Positions 59,175 through 64,000 of a stretch of DNA of 64,000 bases are shown here, in pieces. Source of the DNA: Streptomyces sp. GESEQ-35. Lineage in GTDB: Bacteria; Actinomycetota; Actinomycetes; Streptomycetales; Streptomycetaceae. The position numbers and the translations under genes are program-made. The notes beneath the pieces were generated by a model. That model did not search any database. It worked only from the letters and a program-made list of their open reading frames with translations, and had not been told where the DNA came from. Position 1 is the first letter of the stretch, and every line of letters begins with the position of its first letter. The stretch spans positions 106,064 to 170,063 of the forward strand of contig NZ_JAFFSX010000026.1 in assembly GCF_017948485.1 (NCBI RefSeq). Reading direction: 5' to 3'.

Positions 59175-60518
59175 ATGCTCATGACACAGGCTCCAGCGAC
59201 CTCCCGGGCCGCCCGACGACAGCACGATCGAGAGATCGTCGCACTGGCCGTCCCGGCCTTCGGCGCACTCGTCGCCGAGCCCCTCTTCGTCATGGCCGAC
59301 AGTGCGATCGTCGGCCATCTCGGCACGGCACAACTCGCCGGACTCGGGGTTGCCTCGGCCCTCCTCATGACAGCCGTCAGCATCTTCGTCTTCCTCGCCT
59401 ACGCCACCACGGCGGCCGTTGCCCGACGCGTCGGCGCCGGCGACCTCCAGGCCGCCATCCGCCAGGGCATTGACGGTATCTGGCTGGCGCTCCTCCTCGG
59501 TGCGTCGGTCGTGGCCGTCGTCCTGCCCACGGCACCAACCCTCGTGGACCTCTTCGGCGCCTCGCACACAGCAGCTCCGTATGCGACCACCTATCTAAGG
59601 ATCTCGGCGCTCGGCATACCGGCCATGCTCGTCGTGCTCGCCGCGACGGGTGTCCTACGCGGACTACAGGACACCAAGACGCCTCTCTACGTCGCCATCG
59701 CGGGCTTCGTCGCCAACGGCGTCCTGAACGTGGGTCTCGTCTACGGAGCCGACCTCGGCATCGCCGGCTCCGCCTGGGGCACCGTCATCGCCCAGTTCGG
59801 CATGGCCGCGGCCTACCTCGTAGTAGTCGTCCGGGGGGCCCGCAGACACGGCGCTTCGCTGCGCCCCGACGCCCCCGGGATCCGGGCCTCCGCGCACGCA
59901 GGCGTGCCCTTGCTGGTGCGCACGCTCTCTCTGCGCGCCGTCCTGATGATTGCCACGGGCGTTGCGGCCCGCCTCGGTGACGCCGACATCGCGGCGCACC
60001 AAATCATCCTGTCCCTCTGGAGTCTGCTCGCCTTCGCCATGGATGCCATTGCGATCGCCGGGCAGGCCATCATCGGGCGTTACCTGGGTGCCGGGGACAC
60101 CGAGGGCGCCCGCGCCGCATGCCGACGCATGGTGGAGTGGGGTATCGCCACCGGGGTCGTACTGGGCCTGTTGGTAGTGGTCGCCCGCCCGCTCTTTCTG
60201 CCGCTGTTCACCAGCGACTCCGCAGTCAAGGACATCGCACTGCCCGCCTTGCTGATGGTGGCCCTCTCTCAGCCGATCTGCGGCATCGTGTTCGTCCTGG
60301 ACGGCGTACTGATGGGCGCGGGCGACGGACCCTATCTCGCGCGGGCGATGGTGCTCACCCTTGCGGTCTTCACTCCTATCGCCCTTCTCGTCCCCGTACT
60401 CGGCGGAGGGCTCACCGCGCTCTGGGCCGCCATGACGCTGATGATGGCAATCCGGATGCTGACCTTGTGGCGGCGTACCCGCTCGGGCCGTTGGATCGTC
60501 ACGGGCGCGACCCGCTGA
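59175..60518 (+). CDS. MATE-family efflux transporter (DinF-like)
   Basis: 447 residues from the ATG at 59175 (an ATG at 59181 is as likely; neither has a ribosome-binding site, so the mRNA may be leaderless). Twelve helices in two similar halves, starting REIVALAVPAFGALVAEPLFVMADSAIVGHLGTAQLAGLGVASALL, the MATE/DinF pattern, and ending TALWAAMTLMMAIRMLTLWRR. It exports cationic drugs or metabolites in exchange for Na+ or H+. It diverges from dnaB across the DnaA-box region. Confidence 0.93.
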   Translation: MLMTQAPATSRAARRQHDREIVALAVPAFGALVAEPLFVMADSAIVGHLGTAQLAGLGVASALLMTAVSIFVFLAYATTAAVARRVGAGDLQAAIRQGIDGIWLALLLGASVVAVVLPTAPTLVDLFGASHTAAPYATTYLRISALGIPAMLVVLAATGVLRGLQDTKTPLYVAIAGFVANGVLNVGLVYGADLGIAGSAWGTVIAQFGMAAAYLVVVVRGARRHGASLRPDAPGIRASAHAGVPLLVRTLSLRAVLMIATGVAARLGDADIAAHQIILSLWSLLAFAMDAIAIAGQAIIGRYLGAGDTEGARAACRRMVEWGIATGVVLGLLVVVARPLFLPLFTSDSAVKDIALPALLMVALSQPICGIVFVLDGVLMGAGDGPYLARAMVLTLAVFTPIALLVPVLGGGLTALWAAMTLMMAIRMLTLWRRTRSGRWIVTGATR

Positions 60519-60519
60519 G

Positions 60520-60590
60520 CGTTTCACGTGAAACGACGTAGTGACCGTTTCACGTGAAACACCGTGGGCCGCCATGTTTCACGTGAAACA
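60520..60590. promoter_or_regulatory. Cluster of three parS sites
   Basis: 60520-60535 (CGTTTCACGTGAAACG, two outer mismatches), 60546-60561 (CGTTTCACGTGAAACA, one) and 60575-60590 (exact) lie within 71 bp downstream of the MATE gene. Start-to-start spacing is 26 and 29 bp. This is the densest parS group in the window and the closest to the expected oriC side. Confidence 0.88.
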
Positions 60591-60642
60591 CGCGCCGTTC
60601 CACACTCTCCAGTCCACGACACCAGCGCAATGGACACGGCAA

Positions 60643-60670
60643 GGGGCCGCACCCAGTGGGTGCGGCCCCT
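60643..60670. terminator. Terminator of the rpsF-ssb-rpsR-rplI operon
   Basis: GGGGCCGCACCCA / TGGGTGCGGCCCC hairpin with a short loop, 26 bp after the rplI stop, followed on the minus strand by TTGCC. Confidence 0.85.
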
Positions 60671-60695
60671 CTTTCAGCTATGCCGAGCGCAGCGA

Positions 60696-61142
60696 TCAGG
60701 CCGCGACAACCTCGATGCTGACCTTGGCGGCAACCTCGGGGTGCAGACGCACGGACGTCGCGTGGGCGCCCAGGGTCTTGATGGGCGCACCGAGCTCGAT
60801 GCGGCGCTTGTCGACCTCGGGGCCACCGGAAGCCTTGATCGCGGAAGCGATGTCGGCCGGGGTGACGGAACCGAAGAGACGACCGGCGTCGCCGGAGCGG
60901 ACGGCCAGGCGGACCTTGACACCCTCGAGCTGAGCCTTGATCTGGTTGGCCTGCTCGATGGTCTGGATCTCGTGGATCTTGCGAGCACGACGGATCTGCT
61001 CGACGTCCTTCTCGCCGCCCTTGGTCCAGCGGATCGCGAAGTTCCGCGGGATCAGGTAGTTGCGAGCGTAACCGTCCTTGACGTCGACGACGTCGCCCGC
61101 GGCACCGAGGCCGGAGACCTCGTGGGTGAGGATGATCTTCAT
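60696..61142 (-). CDS. rplI: Ribosomal protein bL9
   Basis: 148 residues from the ATG at 61142. Start MKIILTHEVSGLGAAGDVVDVKDGYARNYLIPRNFAIRWTKG is the invariant bL9 N-domain, followed by the long connecting helix and the C-terminal domain (LFGSVTPADIASAI, LGAPIKTLGAHATSVRLHPEVAAKV). Last gene of the conserved operon; 18 bp after rpsR. Confidence 0.98.
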   Translation of the reverse strand: MKIILTHEVSGLGAAGDVVDVKDGYARNYLIPRNFAIRWTKGGEKDVEQIRRARKIHEIQTIEQANQIKAQLEGVKVRLAVRSGDAGRLFGSVTPADIASAIKASGGPEVDKRRIELGAPIKTLGAHATSVRLHPEVAAKVSIEVVAA

Positions 61143-61160
61143 TTGTCGGTCACCCTTCCC

Positions 61161-61397
61161 TTAGCGCGCGGTGGAGGTGTAGGGCAGCAGCGCCATCTCA
61201 CGGCTGTTCTTCACGGCCGTGGCGACGTCACGCTGGTGCTGCGTGCAGTTGCCGGTCACGCGGCGGGCACGGATCTTGCCGCGGTCGGAAATGAACTTCC
61301 GCAGCATGTTCGTGTCCTTGTAGTCCACGTACGTGACCTTGTCCTTGCAGAAAGCGCAGACCTTTTTCTTAGGCTTGCGCACAGGCGGCTTCGCCAT
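61161..61397 (-). CDS. rpsR: Ribosomal protein bS18 (zinc-binding form)
   Basis: 78 residues from the ATG at 61397. CAFC at 14-17 and the later GNCTQHQ give a Cys-rich (C-plus) bS18, the form that can hold zinc. Streptomyces also has a cysteine-free paralogue under Zur; it is not in this window, although the cysteine-free bL32 is (541). Member of rpsF-ssb-rpsR-rplI. Confidence 0.97.
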   Translation of the reverse strand: MAKPPVRKPKKKVCAFCKDKVTYVDYKDTNMLRKFISDRGKIRARRVTGNCTQHQRDVATAVKNSREMALLPYTSTAR

Positions 61398-61468
61398 GGT
61401 GTTTCTCCTGTGTGATCAAGAAGTGTGGGTACGACCCGCCTTCGACCACGGGCATACAGCCCGAAGTA

Positions 61469-62089
61469 CTAGAAGGGGGGCTCGTCCGAGTAGCCGCCGC
61501 CACCGCCGCCGGAGCCGCCGCCGGAGTTTCCACCCCAGCCACCGCCTCCGCCCTGCTGGCCACCGGCGGGAGCGCCGGTTGCCCACGGGTCCTCGGCGGG
61601 AGCACCGCCGCCGGCCTGCTGACCGCCGCCGGAGCCACCGCCCCAGCCGCCGCCACCCTGGCCGCCACCGCCGCCGCCACCCTGGCCACCGCCGAAGCCG
61701 CCACCGCCACCCTGGCCACCGCGGCCGGCGGTCTTGGTGACCTTGGCCGTGGCGCTGCGCAGGCTGGCACCGACTTCCTCGACGTCCAGCTCGTAGACCG
61801 TGCGCTTGACGCCCTCACGGTCCTCGTAGGACCGCTGCTTCAGCCGGCCCTGCACGATGACGCGCATGCCTCGCTGGAGCGACTCGGCGACGTTCTCCGC
61901 CGCCTGACGCCAGACCGAGCAGGTGAGGAAGAGGCTCTCGCCGTCCTTCCACTCGTTCGTCTGGCGGTCGAAGGTGCGGGGAGTGGACGCGACACGGAAC
62001 TTCGCGACCGCCGCACCGGAAGGGGTGAAGCGCAGCTCGGGGTCGTCGACAAGATTGCCGACGACCGTGATGACGGTCTCGCCTGCCAT
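61469..62089 (-). CDS. ssb: Single-stranded DNA-binding protein (SsbA-type)
   Basis: 206 residues from the ATG at 62089. OB fold in residues 1-115 (ETVITVVGNLVDDPELRFTPSGAAVAKFRVASTPRTFDRQTNEWKDGESLFLTCSVWRQAAENVAESL), then a long Gly-rich linker and the acidic tip DEPPF that docks partner proteins. Position between rpsF and rpsR marks it as the essential paralogue. The Gly-rich linker is longer than in E. coli. Confidence 0.97.
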   Translation of the reverse strand: MAGETVITVVGNLVDDPELRFTPSGAAVAKFRVASTPRTFDRQTNEWKDGESLFLTCSVWRQAAENVAESLQRGMRVIVQGRLKQRSYEDREGVKRTVYELDVEEVGASLRSATAKVTKTAGRGGQGGGGGFGGGQGGGGGGGQGGGGWGGGSGGGQQAGGGAPAEDPWATGAPAGGQQGGGGGWGGNSGGGSGGGGGGYSDEPPF

Positions 62090-62165
62090 GGGGGAACCTC
62101 TCGGCGGGTTTGCTGCTGGCTGCTTGTGCTGCTACTCGAATCCCGAGATCAGCTGAGCGGGAAGC

Positions 62166-62456
62166 TCAGTGGGTCTCGGGGCGGAGGACCTTGGTCCGGA
62201 GGACCGACTCGTTCAGGTTCATCTGGCGGTCGAGCTCCTTGACGACCGCAGGCTCGGCCTGCAGGTCGATGACCGAGTAGATGCCCTCGGGCTTCTTCTT
62301 GATCTCGTACGAGAGACGACGACGGCCCCAGGTGTCGACCTTCTCCACCTTTCCGTTGCCCTCACGGACGACGGAGAGGAAGTTCTCGATCAGCGGGGAG
62401 ACAGCGCGCTCCTCGAGATCGGGGTCGAGGATGACCATCACTTCGTAGTGACGCAT
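62166..62456 (-). CDS. rpsF: Ribosomal protein bS6
   Basis: 96 residues from the ATG at 62456, which has an almost perfect anti-16S site, [47 protein letters not shown] and [20 protein letters not shown] identify bS6. First gene of the operon; its promoter lies in 62457-62733. Confidence 0.98.
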
Positions 62457-62733
62457 ATGGAACCCACCTCCTTTGGACTCAGCGGCCACGGTCGTTCCGT
62501 GGCAGGAGGGTTGTGATGCGTTGCGCACCAGTGTTTGCCAGTAAATCAGCCGCCACTGACAATCGGCGGTTCCCCATGGGATTCCGACCCGTGACGAGGG
62601 CATACACCAGTGCAGACGCTACAGAGTACCCGCACTCCGGCTTCCGGTTGAAATCCGGCCGCCGGCAACGACACTCTGTACACATCGGGTGTGTATGGCG
62701 CTACGATGCGCCGTCTTCCGCAGGAGGTGCCCT

Positions 62734-63048
62734 ATGGCACAAGCATTGCGACCCAACACCGTCGGAGGCCTGTTCGCGACGGACGGCAAACCCCACCCGC
62801 TCCAGGACACGCTTCTCGCGGTGACCCTGGTGCTGGGCATCGTCTCGTTCGTCACGGCGATGTTCCACAGCCTGCACCTGCTCAGCTCCTGGGCGGGCCT
62901 GGTGGGGATCGTCACCGGCGCCTACGGGCAGTGGATCTCGGAGACGACCCGCGAACGCTTCGGTCTGATCCTGGGCCTCGGCGCCGCGGCGATCGGCTTC
63001 TTCCTGGGCATGGCGCACGGCGGCCTCTTCGGTGGGGTCTTCGGCTGA
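62734..63048 (+). CDS. Small integral membrane protein of unknown function
   Basis: 104 residues from the ATG at 62734 with AGGAGGTG. Three hydrophobic helices: LAVTLVLGIVSFVTAMF, LLSSWAGLVGIVTGAYGQWI and FGLILGLGAAAIGFFLGMAHGG. From memory the same gene lies between rpsF and the FemX gene in S. coelicolor. Function unknown. It diverges from rpsF. Confidence 0.8.
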   Translation: MAQALRPNTVGGLFATDGKPHPLQDTLLAVTLVLGIVSFVTAMFHSLHLLSSWAGLVGIVTGAYGQWISETTRERFGLILGLGAAAIGFFLGMAHGGLFGGVFG

Positions 63049-63213
63049 CGCCAAGGACACTGTCCCCAACACCGCGGCATGCCTCGGCGGCCAACAGGCC
63101 GGGGCGAAGCTTCCGTATGCCCAGTCGGGGCGCTCCCAAGGCGCAGTAGGCTTCGGCGCTAGAGCCGGAGCCCCTGTACCCATGGGGACGAACCAGCCCG
63201 AGGAGCACCCTGA

Positions 63214-64000
63214 ATGAGCCTGACCCTGAGGACGATCAGTCGCGAGCAGCATCTGGCGTATATCCAGACCCTGCCGGCGGCGAGCCACATGCAGGTTCCG
63301 GCCTGGGCTGATGTCAAGGCGGAGTGGCGCTCCGAGAGCCTCGGATGGTTTGACGACCGGACTGGTGAGCTGGTCGGCGCAGGGCTCGTCCTCTACCGGC
63401 AACTGCCCAAGATCAAGCGCTACTTGGCCTATCTGCCCGAGGGCCCGGTCATCAACTGGTTCGCGCCGAATCTCACCGAGTGGCTGGAGCCGATGCTCGC
63501 GCACCTCAAGCAGCAGGGCGCCTTCTCCGTGAAGATGGGCCCGCCGGTGATCATCCGGCGCTGGGAGGCCGGCTCCATCAAGCAGGGTATTCAGAACCCG
63601 GATGTGAAGCGGCTGCGCGACATCGAGGCCGACTTCATCGAGCCGCGCGCTTTCGAGGTCGCCGACAAGCTCCGCCGTATGGGCTGGCAGCAGGGGGAGG
63701 ACGGGGGCGCCGGCTTCGGCGACGTACAGCCCCGATACGTGTTTCAGGTACCGCTGGCCAACCGCTCCCTGGAAGACGTCCACAAGAACTTCAACCAGCT
63801 CTGGCGCCGCAACATCAAGAAGGCGGAGAAGGCCGGCGTCGAGGTCGTCCAGGGCGGCTACCACGACCTTGAGGAATGGCAGCGGCTGTACGAGATCACG
63901 GCTGTGCGCGACCACTTCCGGCCCCGCCCGTTGTCGTACTTCCAGCGCATGTGGACGGCCCTCAACACCGAGGACCCCAACCGTATGCGGCTGTACTTCG
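63214..64000 (+). CDS. femX: FemX-type lipid II:glycine glycyltransferase (3' end cut by window)
   Basis: The ATG at 63214, with GAGGAG eight bases before, opens a frame that runs off the right edge (262 codons visible). It has LPAASHMQVPAWADVKAEWRSESLGWFD, LVGAGLVLYRQLPKIKRYLAYLPEGPVI, KMGPPVIIRRW, LDEVHKNFNQ-like LEDVHKNFNQLWRRNIKKAEKAGVEV and RDHFRPRPLSYFQRMW. These are Fem/MurM aminoacyl transferase motifs. In S. coelicolor FemX adds the first glycine of the interpeptide bridge to lipid II using glycyl-tRNA. Acts on the cytoplasmic face of the membrane. Confidence 0.93.
   Translation, partial: MSLTLRTISREQHLAYIQTLPAASHMQVPAWADVKAEWRSESLGWFDDRTGELVGAGLVLYRQLPKIKRYLAYLPEGPVINWFAPNLTEWLEPMLAHLKQQGAFSVKMGPPVIIRRWEAGSIKQGIQNPDVKRLRDIEADFIEPRAFEVADKLRRMGWQQGEDGGAGFGDVQPRYVFQVPLANRSLEDVHKNFNQLWRRNIKKAEKAGVEVVQGGYHDLEEWQRLYEITAVRDHFRPRPLSYFQRMWTALNTEDPNRMRLYF

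Noticed and set aside
1..64000. tRNA and rRNA genes, and IS transposases
   Set aside because: No cloverleaf-like sequence with a TPsiC arm, no rRNA signature and no DDE or HUH transposase was recognised on reading.

Overview
The window is high-GC actinobacterial DNA and almost certainly a Streptomyces chromosome. The evidence is the sporulation pair ssgA/ssgR, a DUF5326 protein, XRE/DUF5753 and DUF6879 proteins, a rare TTA codon in a regulator, and the cyd operon with a fused cydDC. From memory, the gene order from the HAD phosphatase at 21.3 kb to femX at the right end follows the S. coelicolor core region around SCO3904-SCO3951. That places the window on the oriC-proximal core arm, which fits about ten ParB-binding parS or parS-like sites scattered from 27 to 61 kb.

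Bases 1-20,470 are accessory. From the left they hold a methyltransferase tail; a zinc-starvation pair (cysteine-free bL32 and a COG0523 GTPase) behind a Zur-like site; a two-gene CBASS anti-phage system (CD-NTase plus a Cap15-type membrane effector) facing a HEPN-like gene; and a translationally coupled operon of peptidoglycan-type enzymes (DUF6415-like, NUDIX, a 28-residue membrane peptide, an 80-residue protein, DapF-like epimerase, Ddl-like ATP-grasp ligase, C39-like cysteine peptidase, and the C-terminal domain of MurF) that looks like a small specialised-metabolite system. Next come an XRE/DUF6879 regulator set and a mobilisation module (MobC-like protein, HUH relaxase, DUF2637 membrane protein, DnaB-like ATPase, large serine integrase). 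The integrase gene abuts a luciferase-like monooxygenase gene that has lost its 5' end, so the right attachment junction lies near 20,471-20,493. The other end is not visible in the window.

Bases 21-64 kb are mainly core. They contain a HAD phosphatase, an M23 peptidase, cydA-cydB-cydDC under a Rex operator, an MFS transporter, a HisC-type aminotransferase, a LacI regulator, a PPP-type phosphatase and thiC under a TPP riboswitch. At the 3' end of thiC a small islet carrying one beta-propeller gene separates thiC from a second, diverged copy of its last ~45 codons. After that come YibE/F, ssgA-ssgR, small stress and membrane genes, a low-molecular-weight phosphatase, a gamma-lyase, LysR, a flavohaemoprotein-like protein, GNATs, MFS/MarR, a serine hydrolase, a PIG-L deacetylase, dnaB, a MATE pump, the rpsF-ssb-rpsR-rplI operon and the start of femX.

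The observations most worth following are the DapF/Ddl/MurF-C operon, the thiC 3'-end islet, a parS-like site inside the variable arm of the TPP riboswitch, and the Cap15 CBASS with its HEPN-like neighbour. No tRNA, rRNA or CRISPR array was seen.
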